Assembly (NCBI RefSeq): GCF_039536245.1
Contig: NZ_BAAAYN010000047.1
Coordinates: forward strand, 16,105-80,104
DNA: 64,000 bases
Reading direction: 5' to 3'
Source: Cryptosporangium minutisporangium
Lineage (GTDB): Bacteria > Actinomycetota > Actinomycetes > Mycobacteriales > Cryptosporangiaceae
Shown: one piece after another, positions 51,376 through 60,700 of the stretch
Position numbering within the stretch: position 1 is the stretch's first letter
How the letters are laid out: every line of letters begins with the position of its first letter
Notes under the pieces: generated by a model
What the model was told of the DNA's origin: nothing
The model's input: only the letters and a program-made list of their open reading frames with translations
Database searches by the model: none
Made by a program: the position numbers and the translations under genes

Positions 51376-53126
51376 CCACCTCGGCGGTGGTCGCGCTTCG
51401 GCAGGTCGGACGCGCCTGGCGCGGTGTCCTGCCCGAGCGTGCGGATCTGTCGACGATGCGGCGTCGACCCGGCCGGGACCTCGTGGCCGGGGTCACCGTC
51501 GCGGTCGTGGCGCTCCCCCTGGCGCTGGGTTTCGGTGTCGCCTCCGGTTTGGGAGCGGCAGCGGGTCTGGCCACCGCGATCGTGGCCGGCGCGGTCGCGG
51601 CGATCTTCGGTGGATCGAACCTGCAAGTTTCCGGGCCGACCGGCGCGATGACCGTCGTCCTCGTCCCGATCGTCGCCACCTACGGTGCGCCGGGCGTCCT
51701 CACCGTGGGAGTGCTGGCCGGGCTCCTGCTGATGGTGTTGGGGCTGCTCCGCGTCGGACGATACATGCGGTACGTGCCCGCCCCGGTCGTGGAGGGCTTC
51801 ACCGTCGGGATCGCGGCGGTGATCTTCCTCCAGCAGGTACCCGTGGCACTCGGGACGGACGGCGGTAGCGGGACGAACGTCACCGCAGCGGCGGTGCACG
51901 CAGTGATGAGCTTCGCTGCTCATCCGCACTGGCCGGCGATCGGCCTGTCGGCCGGGGTGGCGCTCACCATGCTGATCGGTGCCCGGTGGCGTCCCAGCAT
52001 TCCGTTCTCGCTGCTGGCCGTGGCGGCGGCGACCGTCCTCACTACTGCGGCGCAGTTGGACGTCGTACTGATCGGCGCGCTACCGGCGACCCTTCCGGCG
52101 CCCTCCCTGTCCTTCTTCCACCTGACCGCCGACTCCGGTCTGCTCGCCGCGGCGGTCGCGGTCGCCGCGCTGGCGGCCATCGAGAGCCTGCTCTCGGCCA
52201 CCGTCGCGGACGGCATGACGGTCGGCTCCCGGCACAACCCTGACCGGGAACTCTTCGGCCAAGGGCTGGCCAACCTCGCCGCTCCCCTGTTCGGCGGCGT
52301 ACCGGCCACCGCCGCGATCGCCCGAACCGCGGTCAACGTCCGATCCGGCGCCTCCTCCCGGCTGGCCGCCCTCACCCACGCGCTCGTCCTCGCCGGAGTC
52401 ATGCTGGTGGCCGCCCCACTGGTTGCGCAGATCCCGCTGGCTGCGCTCGCCGGAGTACTGCTGGCCACCGCCGTCCGCATGATCGAAGTCGGATCCCTCA
52501 CGGTCATGGCGAAGGCTTCCCGCTCCGACGCGGTCGTCATGGCACTCACCGGAACCGTCACGCTCGCGCTGGACGTGGTGAAGGCCGTCCTGCTCGGTCT
52601 GGTCGTGGCCGGCGCGCTCGCGCTGCGCAGCGTCGCCCGCGCCGCCACCGTCCGGGAAATGCCGCTCGACAGCACCGACCACCGGACCGAAGAGCTCGAG
52701 CTTCTCCGCCAGCACATCGTCGCCTACCGGCTCGAAGGTCCGCTCTTTTTCGCCGCCGCGCACCGGTTCCTGCTCGAACTCACCGAGACCGCGCACATCG
52801 CGGTCGTGATCCTCCGCCTGTCCCGCGTCACCGCGATCGACGCCACCGGCGCACTGGTCCTGCGCGACGCCGTCGACCGGCTGGAGCAGCGCGGCACCAT
52901 CGTCCACCTCTCCGGCCTACGGCCTGAACACGAACGAGCGCTGAGCGCCGTCGGTCTCCTCGCCCGCCTCCGCACGGCCGGCCGCTGCCACTCCTCGACC
53001 CCCGAGGCCATCGCGGCCGCCCAGGCCGACATCGCAGCCGTCGTGGACCCGGTCACCCCGGCGAACGACAGTCCGCCGTCCCAGGACGGTGCCGGACGGG
53101 AACGAACCGATGCGTCCGGACGCTAG
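51372..53126 (+). CDS. SulP-family anion transporter with STAS domain
   Basis: 584 residues: RRPGRDLVAGVTVAVVALPLALGFGVASGLG, GGSNLQVSGPTGAMTVVLVPIV and about ten more membrane segments, then a C-terminal STAS domain (about 445-555; EGPLFFAAAHRFLLEL and VVILRLSRVTAIDATGALVL). Transports sulfate, bicarbonate or a related anion; specificity unclear. GTG start overlaps the ArsR stop, so the two are coupled. A hairpin overlaps its stop. Confidence 0.92.
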   Translation: MTTSAVVALRQVGRAWRGVLPERADLSTMRRRPGRDLVAGVTVAVVALPLALGFGVASGLGAAAGLATAIVAGAVAAIFGGSNLQVSGPTGAMTVVLVPIVATYGAPGVLTVGVLAGLLLMVLGLLRVGRYMRYVPAPVVEGFTVGIAAVIFLQQVPVALGTDGGSGTNVTAAAVHAVMSFAAHPHWPAIGLSAGVALTMLIGARWRPSIPFSLLAVAAATVLTTAAQLDVVLIGALPATLPAPSLSFFHLTADSGLLAAAVAVAALAAIESLLSATVADGMTVGSRHNPDRELFGQGLANLAAPLFGGVPATAAIARTAVNVRSGASSRLAALTHALVLAGVMLVAAPLVAQIPLAALAGVLLATAVRMIEVGSLTVMAKASRSDAVVMALTGTVTLALDVVKAVLLGLVVAGALALRSVARAATVREMPLDSTDHRTEELELLRQHIVAYRLEGPLFFAAAHRFLLELTETAHIAVVILRLSRVTAIDATGALVLRDAVDRLEQRGTIVHLSGLRPEHERALSAVGLLARLRTAGRCHSSTPEAIAAAQADIAAVVDPVTPANDSPPSQDGAGRERTDASGR

Positions 53127-53162
53127 GCACCGCTGATCGACGGCGGGCCGTGATCGGGTGCC
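53126..53162 (+). terminator. Hairpin terminator after the SulP gene
   Basis: Outer GGCACC/GGTGCC stem with inner GATC/GATC and ACGG/CCGT pairs, starting at the last base of the stop codon. Confidence 0.55.
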
Positions 53163-53268
53163 CTCGGCGTCGGTGCAGCTCGGCCGGCGCTGGCGCGGTA
53201 CCCGAGCGCCGCGACGAATACAACGGCGACCACGGACAACGCGCGGCCACAGGCGCATCGGACGTCGG

Positions 53269-53282
53269 GGGCCGAAAGTCCC
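53269..53282. promoter_or_regulatory. DosR-like box (GGGCC GAAA GTCCC)
   Basis: Right half perfect, left half one mismatch, 124 bp upstream of the Ddn-like gene. The rightmost member of the set, 7 kb from the previous one. Confidence 0.65.
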
Positions 53283-53405
53283 TGGTCCGCGGAGCGTTCA
53301 TATCCGATGCTCAGCTGCGTGGACGAGCCAGCAGGGCCCACCACCGTCCTGGCCAGCCCTCGGAAGGGCCCGACCCATGGACCGTTGTTCGTTACGGAGG
53401 GCTAC

Positions 53406-53927
53406 ATGACAGAAGGCGAACAGCGCACCTCGTCCGACGACGACGCGGCACGGAGCCCGATCCGGTACCGCCCCAAACGATGGATGTACCGCGGCGGTCG
53501 GCCACATTGGCTCGCGCGGACGATGAACACCCTCTCCGCCTGGCTGTACGCCAGAGGGTGGCTGACCTCCGGCCGCGGAGCCGTCCTCGAAGTCCGGGGC
53601 CGACGCAGTGGCACCAAGGTTGCGGTACCCGTCGTCATCGCCGACTACGAGGGCTGCCGCTACCTCGTCTCGATGCTCGGAGCCAGAGCCAACTGGGTCC
53701 TGAACGTGCAAGCAGCCGACGGAACAGCAACGCTCGTCCACAACGGCGAACAAGTAGTCCACCTCGTCGAGGTCCCCATCGATGACCGGCCGCCGATCCT
53801 CCGCCGCTATCTGGAGGTCGCACCGGGAGCCCGACCGCACATCCCGGTGGCCCGCACCGCGCCACTCAGCGACTTTCGACGAGTCGCGGAACGGTACCCC
53901 GTATTCCGCATCGACGACCGACCTTAG
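53406..53927 (+). CDS. Ddn-like deazaflavin (F420)-dependent nitroreductase
   Basis: 173 residues. Core AWLYARGWLTSGRGAVLEVRGRRSGTKVAVPVVIADYEGCRYLVSMLGARANWVLNVQAADGTATLVHNG matches the Ddn/Rv3547 family that uses reduced F420 to reduce quinones or nitro groups. The ATG at 53406 has GGAGGG upstream. Its DosR-like box suggests that this quinone reductase joins the island's redox response even though it is separated from it. Confidence 0.87.
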   Translation: MTEGEQRTSSDDDAARSPIRYRPKRWMYRGGRPHWLARTMNTLSAWLYARGWLTSGRGAVLEVRGRRSGTKVAVPVVIADYEGCRYLVSMLGARANWVLNVQAADGTATLVHNGEQVVHLVEVPIDDRPPILRRYLEVAPGARPHIPVARTAPLSDFRRVAERYPVFRIDDRP

Positions 53928-54197
53928 GCACGTCCTCCGACCTCCCGGCCGCGCACAGTCCTAGAGTCCGAATCGGACGGTTTTCCGGACATTGCAGCCC
54001 GACTGCGTCGGCGGAACAGCCGTGGCCTGGACGTACCGTGCCTCACGGTGGGGAGCTGTCCTGTGGCAGCCGGCTGGAGAGGATGCCCAGGTGCCGCGGC
54101 AGTCAGCGGTGGCCCAAGGAGCGTGAACCGCCGGCTGGCCGAGACCGGGTGGGGCACCGCGACCAACCGGGTTGCTGTCCGCGCCCGCGCGGCGACG

Positions 54198-55151
54198 TCA
54201 CGCCGCGGGCAGGTTCAGTTGAGTGACGTAATGCCAGACCTGCGGGGGACAGGGACCCCGGTAGCGGCGGAAAGCCGGGTACGGCACCACGTGGCGTCGT
54301 AGCTCCAGCCAACTGTCGTGATCGGCCGCGGCGTCCCACCCGGCGACCGGCAAAGGGATGTGGTCCCGGCGACCGGACTTGTCCTGGCTGGTGCTCTTCA
54401 GTACCTCCGCGTAGCCCGGCCACGTCCGCAACACCACCACCGGACGGTCCTTGGACTCGTAGCTGTCGACGAACCGAACCTCGGCCATCCAGATCTGCCC
54501 CGGCGCCGGTATTTGGCCGTAGCCCGCATCGGATGGTTCGTGACGCTCACCCGGCCAGCGCGTCCCGGGACGCAGCAACGCCCGTGCTGCCAGGGCACCC
54601 ACACCGAGCGCAACGAGTGCGGCATACCCGGCGAGCAGCGCGACCCCGGCCCAGGCCCCCGACGACTGCGGCCCGGCGGCGACCGCCACGGCGACGCTCA
54701 GCCCGCCCCACACCGCGGCCCGGATCAGCGCGGACCTCGGCGAGTGCCGGTCGACGAGTCGCCAGCCGCCGATGAACAAGACAATTGTGAACAGCGCGAC
54801 GCCGACCGCGACGCCGACCGTCCGGGTCACCGGCAAACCCCGAACATTTGCCCCCACGACGGCGGCGACCACCGCAGCCAGCAATACCGCGGCGCGGACT
54901 GCGACACCGCGCATCCCGAGCCCGCCGTGCCCCCGTGGGCCGTACCACCAGGCGAGCAGGTAGGCGACCACCGGACTGGCGGCCGCAATCGGCCATGCCT
55001 CGGGATACTCCTCGAGCTGCCGGGACCAGTCGGGCTCCCCCCGGACCGCAAGGATCAGCAGCATGGCCGGATACCCGAACACCGTGGCAGCCACCCACAG
55101 CGCCGGCAACGACAACACGAGCGGAAGACATCCGCGGGCGGGACGAGCCAT
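54198..55151 (-). CDS. Membrane protein with C-terminal MazF/PemK-like domain
   Basis: 317 residues. Six or so hydrophobic helices (residues about 10-200) are followed by a soluble domain: IPAPGQIWMAEVRFVDSYESKDRPVVVLRTWPGYAEVLKSTSQDKSGRRDHIPLPVAGWD, then LRRHVVPYPAFRRYRGPCPP. This has the outline of MazF/PemK-type domains (PGQIW start, RPVVVL strand, K-S-T-S-Q segment). No antitoxin gene is adjacent. Whether the domain cuts RNA or merely binds ligand is open. The ATG at 55151 has no strong ribosome site. Confidence 0.65.
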   Translation of the reverse strand: MARPARGCLPLVLSLPALWVAATVFGYPAMLLILAVRGEPDWSRQLEEYPEAWPIAAASPVVAYLLAWWYGPRGHGGLGMRGVAVRAAVLLAAVVAAVVGANVRGLPVTRTVGVAVGVALFTIVLFIGGWRLVDRHSPRSALIRAAVWGGLSVAVAVAAGPQSSGAWAGVALLAGYAALVALGVGALAARALLRPGTRWPGERHEPSDAGYGQIPAPGQIWMAEVRFVDSYESKDRPVVVLRTWPGYAEVLKSTSQDKSGRRDHIPLPVAGWDAAADHDSWLELRRHVVPYPAFRRYRGPCPPQVWHYVTQLNLPAA

Positions 55152-55409
55152 AGTGGAGCACGCTAGCTGGCGACAAAAGCGCTATGCCCCCGGGGGGTAC
55201 AGCCTCCATGGGAGGCGCCGTGAGGAATGGACACAGCGGCCGCGATCCGTCTCGCTCTTCGACCGCCTCCCCAGCGGCGCACTCGCCGGGGCCCGTCAGC
55301 TACGGCCGCCGGGCGTCTAGGTCGAGGTCGACGACCAGATCGCCGCGATCGGAGTCGCTGCGGCGACCATGTTCGTCGCAGCGTCGGCTGTAGCGTTGCG
55401 GCGGGACTC

Positions 55410-55688
55410 GGCGTGGAGCTGGACGGCGTCAAGGAGAGCTTGACCCGGCTACCCGCCCCGGGAGACTTCGACATCCGGTCCGGCCCGATCGGCAAGGGCA
55501 CCGCGGCCGCGCTGCGCTTCGAGGTACGCGGCATGCGCAACGGACGGGCGGTCTGCGCCCTGGAACACATCACCCGCCTACGCCCGGACCTCCGCCCCGA
55601 CTGGCCACAACCCACCAGCCAAGGCGGCTACCGAGTCGTCGTCACCGACGAGCCCAGCGCACGCGTTCCAGACTCCGCCGACATCTGA
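55410..55688 (+). pseudogene. 3' relic of a dihydrodipicolinate-reductase-like gene
   Basis: The frame reads LGVELDGVKESLTRLPAPGDFDIRSGPIGKGTAAALRFEVRGMRNGRAVCALEHITRLRPDLRPDWPQP and runs to TGA. This is the C-terminal part of DapB-like/2,4-diaminopentanoate-dehydrogenase-like proteins. The NAD-binding N-terminal half is not found upstream; sequence to 55,230 is arginine-rich and unconvincing. Confidence 0.55.
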
Positions 55689-55717
55689 TCGCGACGACCC
55701 AGCGGCACCCTTCGCGG

Positions 55718-56032
55718 CTACGAGCGAGTGTTCGGATGCGAACGCACCGGTCGTTGCCGCCGATCGAGCCCGTGCTCGATCCACACCAACCTGAAATGGC
55801 CGAAGGGGTCGGAGAAACCGCCCTGCCGGTGCGTCCCCCAGAGTCTGCGGTGGTTCTGCACCGGATCGTGGTAATCGGCGCCCGCAGCGGCGGCAGCGTT
55901 CAACAGCGCGTCCGGGTCGTCGACGAACACCTCGATCCGCGCTGTTGTCCCCTGCAGGGCACTGGGGGTGTCCCAGCGATTGTTCCCCGGTTCAGCCAGG
56001 AAGAACGGCGCGTCGGTGGGGGCTGGTGTCGA
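55718..56032 (-). pseudogene. N-truncated glyoxalase/VOC-domain relic
   Basis: The minus strand encodes DAPFFLAEPGNNRWDTP, then ARIEVFVDDPDALLNAAAAAGADYHDPVQNHRRLWGTHRQGGFSDPFGHFRLVW, the C-terminal half of a VOC protein. Upstream in frame is the stop codon of the neighbouring gene, with no start between, so it cannot be translated as a whole. An ATG-equivalent at 55,930 could give a 70-residue fragment. Confidence 0.55.
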
Positions 56033-56584
56033 TCAGTAGAGCCAACGGCCGAGCACTGCCGGCCAGAACTGCGTTTCATGACTGCCGTCACCGATGGCAG
56101 CGGGGTCAACGGCTTTGATCCGGTCGAGTAGATCGTCGATCTCTGCAAGGGCTTGATCTTCGGCCTCGGCGTCCTCGTCCCAGCGGTTGATGACCCTGGA
56201 GTGAGCGAACCAGCTTCCGACCAACTGCAGGGAGCACAGCCAGTGATTGACCGTGGAGTTCACGAAGCGTCCAGGACGGCTCGGTGGCCACTCCCGCACT
56301 TCTCCGGTCTCCGGCACGGCGCCGTAGTCCCACGTCACGCGGTAGTGGACGTCCTGGTCGTCGAAGTACGCCAGCCGGTACATCGTCGGTGCTGCGCGGA
56401 ACGAGACTCCGTGTACGAGTTCGTCGAACATCGGCACGCCGCTGGAGATCAATGCCGCCTTCTGCGGCTCTGGAAGCCGCCACGTCGCCAACTCAGCCTT
56501 GGTTGCGCGTACGACCCTTCCGGCTCCGGCCCAGGCTTCGAACTCTCCGAACTGGGGAGGATGCGGAGGATCATTGGCGACCAT
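56033..56584 (-). CDS. SUKH-4-like immunity-family protein
   Basis: 183 residues. FEAWAGAGRVVRATKAELATWRLPEPQKAALISSGVPMFDELV, YRVTWDYG, RFVNSTVNHWLCSLQLVGSW and FWPAVLGRWLY match the SUKH-4 group of toxin-immunity proteins found in Streptomyces-like genomes. No toxin gene lies nearby, so it may be an orphan. The start is uncertain; ATG 56584 gives the best N-terminus but lacks a ribosome site. Confidence 0.6.
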   Translation of the reverse strand: MVANDPPHPPQFGEFEAWAGAGRVVRATKAELATWRLPEPQKAALISSGVPMFDELVHGVSFRAAPTMYRLAYFDDQDVHYRVTWDYGAVPETGEVREWPPSRPGRFVNSTVNHWLCSLQLVGSWFAHSRVINRWDEDAEAEDQALAEIDDLLDRIKAVDPAAIGDGSHETQFWPAVLGRWLY

Positions 56585-56895
56585 CCGGCTGATGGTAGAG
56601 CGAGATTCACAGCTCGGGCTCGCGGAGCCGTCGCACATCATCCGATCACCGACAGCTAGCAGCGGTAGCCGATCGCATGTTGATCAGCGGCACGAGCAAG
56701 TGTTGAGGCGACCGGATCGGATCCGCCCAGCGCCGACACCTGCCTCCGAACGATGTGGCGCCGAGCTCGTGATAACGAGCCTGGCGCCACATCGTTCGAA
56801 GCGATCCCCTCGTAGCCCCCATGGGGACGGGAATCGGGCATCGGAGTAGCGGGAATCGGACTAGCCGTCTCGAGCGATGAGAAAGCGCCCGCATC
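56585..56895. other. Intergenic region with a long hairpin
   Basis: No gene is supported in this 311-bp stretch. Its main content is the 52-nt inverted repeat at 56,747-56,798. Confidence 0.6.
56747..56798. repeat. 52-nt perfect-arm inverted repeat
   Basis: Arms CGAACGATGTGGCGCC (56747-56762) and GGCGCCACATCGTTCG (56783-56798) are exact 16-bp complements. A further GCTCGT/ACGAGC pair closes a GATA loop with two unpaired positions. Lower GC than its surroundings in the outer arms. Could be a terminator, a site for a recombinase, or a remnant of a mobile element end. Confidence 0.75.
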
Positions 56896-57534
56896 ATGGG
56901 AACGAGGACGTCGGGGATGCCGGCATCGCTGGCGCGGCCGACTCCGCCTCCTGGACGGCACCACAGCGGTGCGGCGCGGGCGGCCGAACTCGACGACCGG
57001 TACGCGGCCGCGGTCACGATCTCGGTGGCCGGGCCGGTCGTCGCGATCGCGATCGGGTTCGCGCTGGCCCTCTGGGTCGCGCGCGGCATCAGCCGCCCGC
57101 TGCGCGAGGTCGGGTCGGCGCTCGACCGGGTCTCCGAGGGCGACCTGACCACGACGATTCCCGACCCCGGCACCCGCGACGAGGTCGGGACGATGGCCCG
57201 CGGTCTGCGTCGCACCCTCGCCTCGATGCGCAGCAGCGTCGCCGAGGTACTCCGCCAGGCCGGACGGGTCACCGCCGCCTCGCAGGAGTTGTCCGCGGTC
57301 GCGACCCGGATCGAGTCCGGAGCGACGGACACCGCCGCCGGCTCGCAGAGCGCCTAGGCGGCGAACCAGGTGGCCTCCGGCGTCAACACGGTCGCCGCGG
57401 CCAGCGAGCAGATGAGCGCGGCGATCACCGCGGTGGAGTCGAACGCGAGCGCCGCGCAGGCCGCCGAAGCCGCGCGGGAACTCGCGCTGACGGCCGGCGC
57501 GCTGAGCGAGTCCGTGCGGGGCTTCCGGGTCTGA
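56896..57534 (+). pseudogene. Broken methyl-accepting chemotaxis protein
   Basis: A membrane helix, the HAMP domain (WVARGISRPLREVGSALDRVSEGDLTTTIPDPGTRDEVGTMARGLRRTL) and the start of the signalling coiled coil are in one frame to TAG 57355-57357. After it, the same frame continues AANQVASGVNTVAAASEQMSAAITAVESNASAAQAAEAA to TGA 57532-57534. CAG to TAG is the likely change. The periplasmic sensor and the conserved hairpin tip of the signalling domain are missing, so the gene is dead. Confidence 0.65.
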
Positions 57535-57548
57535 TCCCGGATTCCGCG

Positions 57549-57582
57549 AGTCCCCGAGCCGACGTAAGTCCCCGAGCCGACG
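57549..57582. repeat. Two tandem copies of an 18-bp unit
   Basis: AGTCCCCGAGCCGACG occurs at 57549-57564 and again at 57567-57582. Non-coding, between the chemotaxis relic and the large regulator. A GGCGCCGCGGG motif is also repeated just after. Confidence 0.55.
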
Positions 57583-57764
57583 CGAGGCGCCGCGGGCCGG
57601 CACGGGCGCCGCGGGTCACCGTTGGCCGCGTGCAAGGGCGGTGCAAGGGTGACCGCCCACACTGGTCCGCACCCGGCGAGTACCGGGGCTCGCGGCGGAG
57701 GAGGGGGCGCCGCGGGCCCTCGTCGCGCCCCATCGGGTGGAGAGGAGTCGCCTGCGTCGAACGC

Positions 57765-60700
57765 CTACGAGACCTGGCCGAGCAACGACCGGGCGCGAGC
57801 GGACACGTTCGCCATGCCCAGGTTGTCCGCGGAGACCAGAACCTTGCGCAGCAGGGCCGCCGCGTCGTCGCGATCGCCCGGGCCGTCGCGGAGCAGATAC
57901 GCCCGTGCGCGGTCGAGGCGGACGCGGGCGAGCTGGGGCGCCGCTGCCGACACCAGCCTGGTGGCGACACCGAGCTGGTCCAGTGCCTCGTCCGGTTCCC
58001 CGGCGACGAGCGAGAGTGCCCCGGCGAATCGCGCCGCGGGTCCGATCAGCACCGTCGGCCACCCGGCGAGGAGCACCTCGTCGAGGTGGCGGGTGAGCAG
58101 CGCGTACAGCCGAGCGCCGATCGCGGTCAGCTCCGGGCCGGCCGCCGGACCCTCGGCGAGGCGTGCGCACGCCTCCGCGAGGATGCCGAGCGTCGGCGTG
58201 GCCCAGCCGTGCGGTGGTAACGCGGCCAGGTCCTGGGTCTCGGCGACCATCGCCGCGAGCAGATCAGCGGCGCGGTCGTGGCGGTCGGTCTCGGCGTGGG
58301 CGAGCACCAGCGCGGCCTGCCAGATCGGGAAGAAGCCGTGCTGGTCCATCTGGTCGGCGAGCCCGAGCGCGAACAGCTCCTCCATCCGTCCCTGCTCGTA
58401 GCGCAGCCAGTACGCCTGCCCCATCCACGTCTGCCGGAGCGTGCTGACCGGCAGCGTCTGCGAACTCTCCAGCTCCTGCACGGTGCGCAGCGACTCCCCG
58501 AGGATGCGCGCCTCCGCCGCGTCGAACCGGCCACGCCACAGGTCCAGGAGCGTCTCCAACACGCCCAGCTGCCAGACGTTGAGCGGGCTGCGGTTGAACT
58601 GGACGTGCTGCCGGTACTCGTCCACCGCCGCGAGTGTGTCGCCGATCCGGCCCAGCCGCATCCGGTCGATCGCCAGCGCGACCAGGGCCTCGCTGCGGAA
58701 GTGCGCCGACTTCGCCCGGACGCTGGTCCCGTAGAGCCGCCCGGCCAGCGTGACCAGCTCACTCGGCGGCAGCGTGTCGTAGAGCCCCCAGCGGCACTCG
58801 GTGAGGATCTCGCACCGGATCGCCGGATCCCACGACGGCGAGACGTCGGCGAGCGCAGCCTTCGCCAGGTCGGCGCCGGTCCGGCCGTCCGGCGAGACCT
58901 CGTTCACGCCCATCGCGGTCTTGTGCGCGAGGTGCGCCCGTAACTGTCCGACCAGGGCCGCAACCTCGTCGTCGGCCGGTTGCGCTCCGGCGGTCAGCTC
59001 GTCGAGGCACGTGCGCAGGATCTGGGTGAGCTGGACGTCGACCCGGCCGGGATCCGACCACCGTCGCGCCATCTTGACCGCGGCCACGGCGCGCAACCGG
59101 GGGTGCCCCTCCGCGACCTCGTAGGCGGCCAGGTAGTCACGGCCCGCCTCGTCCATGTAGCCGGTGTCGTTGCGGGCGTCGCCGAGCGTCACCAGCAGCG
59201 CGGAGCGCGTCCGGGGTGCGCAGCGGCGCCGGAGACCCTCCTCGGCCCAGACCATCGCGGCCTTCGGCGCGTACGTGCGCTGTTCGGCCCGGGCCGCGGC
59301 CAGGCAGGCGATCGCGACCTGCTCGTCGGTGAGCTCGACCGCGGCCGCGCGGGCGTGATGAGCGATCCGGACCGAGAGCATCTGGTCCAGGACGCCGGCC
59401 GACCTGCTGCGGGCGTCGAGCACCTCGAACGCCCGGCGATGCAGCTGCCGGGCCAGCGCGGGCTGCTGCTCCAGCACGGTGAGCACCTCTTCGCGCCAGA
59501 GCGCGTGCCGGAACCGGACCGGCCCGTGGCCCTCGATCGCCCGGCTCTCCACCGCGGCCGCCTGCCTGCGGTCCGCCTCGGCCGGGGCCAGCCCGAGCAT
59601 CTCGGCGACGAGTCCGGTGTCGATCTCTTCGTCGAGGCTGGTGATCGCGGCCGCGGCCAGCCAGTCCGCGAGTCGCCCGGCCCGGCGCTCCGCCGCGGGA
59701 TCACCCGAGACCGTCGCGGCGACGCCGATCGCCGGCTCCACCACCGCCGGGTCGCGGGCGGCGGCCACGACCAGATCACCGAGGCGGATCGGCAGGCCGC
59801 CGGTCGCCCGGTAGGCGGCGAGCGTCTCGTCCTCGCTGGGCTCCCGGCCGAGCACCTCGGTCAGCCACTCCCGCACGCCGTCCGCGCTGAGGACCCCGAG
59901 GCGCAGCGCGGTTCCGGCACCCCGGTGGTCCCCGCCGCACCACTCCCGCCAGGCGCCGTCGTCCCGGCCGGAGAGGACGAAGCCCACCCCGACGTCGCCG
60001 AGCGAGGCACGGACGTCGTCGAGGAGCTCCAGCGCGCGTGGGCTGAGCAGGTCGGCGTTGTCGAACCCGACGATCAGGCCGCGCGAGCGGGCGGCCCGTC
60101 GGAGCAGTGCGCAGACCGCGGCCGTCAGCTGGCCGGGATGCCTCTCCGCGTCGGCCCGCGCCGACAGGCTGGTGGTCGAGAGGAAGGCCGCGAGAGTGCC
60201 GCGGTCGAGCGGACCGGGGCCGGTGGACGAGTCGCGGCGGATACGCGCCCAGAGCGCGCCCGCGAGCAGGCGCCACGGCTGGAGGTCACCGGACGCGTAG
60301 CAGGTCACGCTGACCGCGGCGACGCCTCGGCGGTCGGCGAGCCGGCCCAGCTCGGCGACCAGTCGGGTCTTGCCGACTCCACCCACGCCGGTGATGGTCA
60401 GCGCCGCGGGCCGACCCGACCCGACCGCGTCGAGGACGCCGTCCAGCGCGCTGCGCTCGGCGTCCCGCCCGACCAGGCGAGCGGGTGTGCCGGGCTCCCC
60501 CGGCCGGGGCTCGATGCGCAGCGGCCGGTGGACGTCGAAGCCGAACTCGTGCAGCGAGAGCAGATCGAACGCGCGGGTGGCCAGGTCGTCGTAGCCGTGG
60601 ACCGCGCGCCGCTCGTCGATCAGCGTCTCCGCGGCCGGGCCGCCGGCCTCGCGCAGCGTCGCGAGGAACCGTGCCAGCCAGACGGAGTCGGCGTCCTCCG

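Noticed and set aside
53123-53258. Possible small hydrophobic protein on the minus strand before the Ddn-like gene
   Set aside because: A short hydrophobic run exists but no start codon with a ribosome site precedes it, and it overlaps the SulP terminator.
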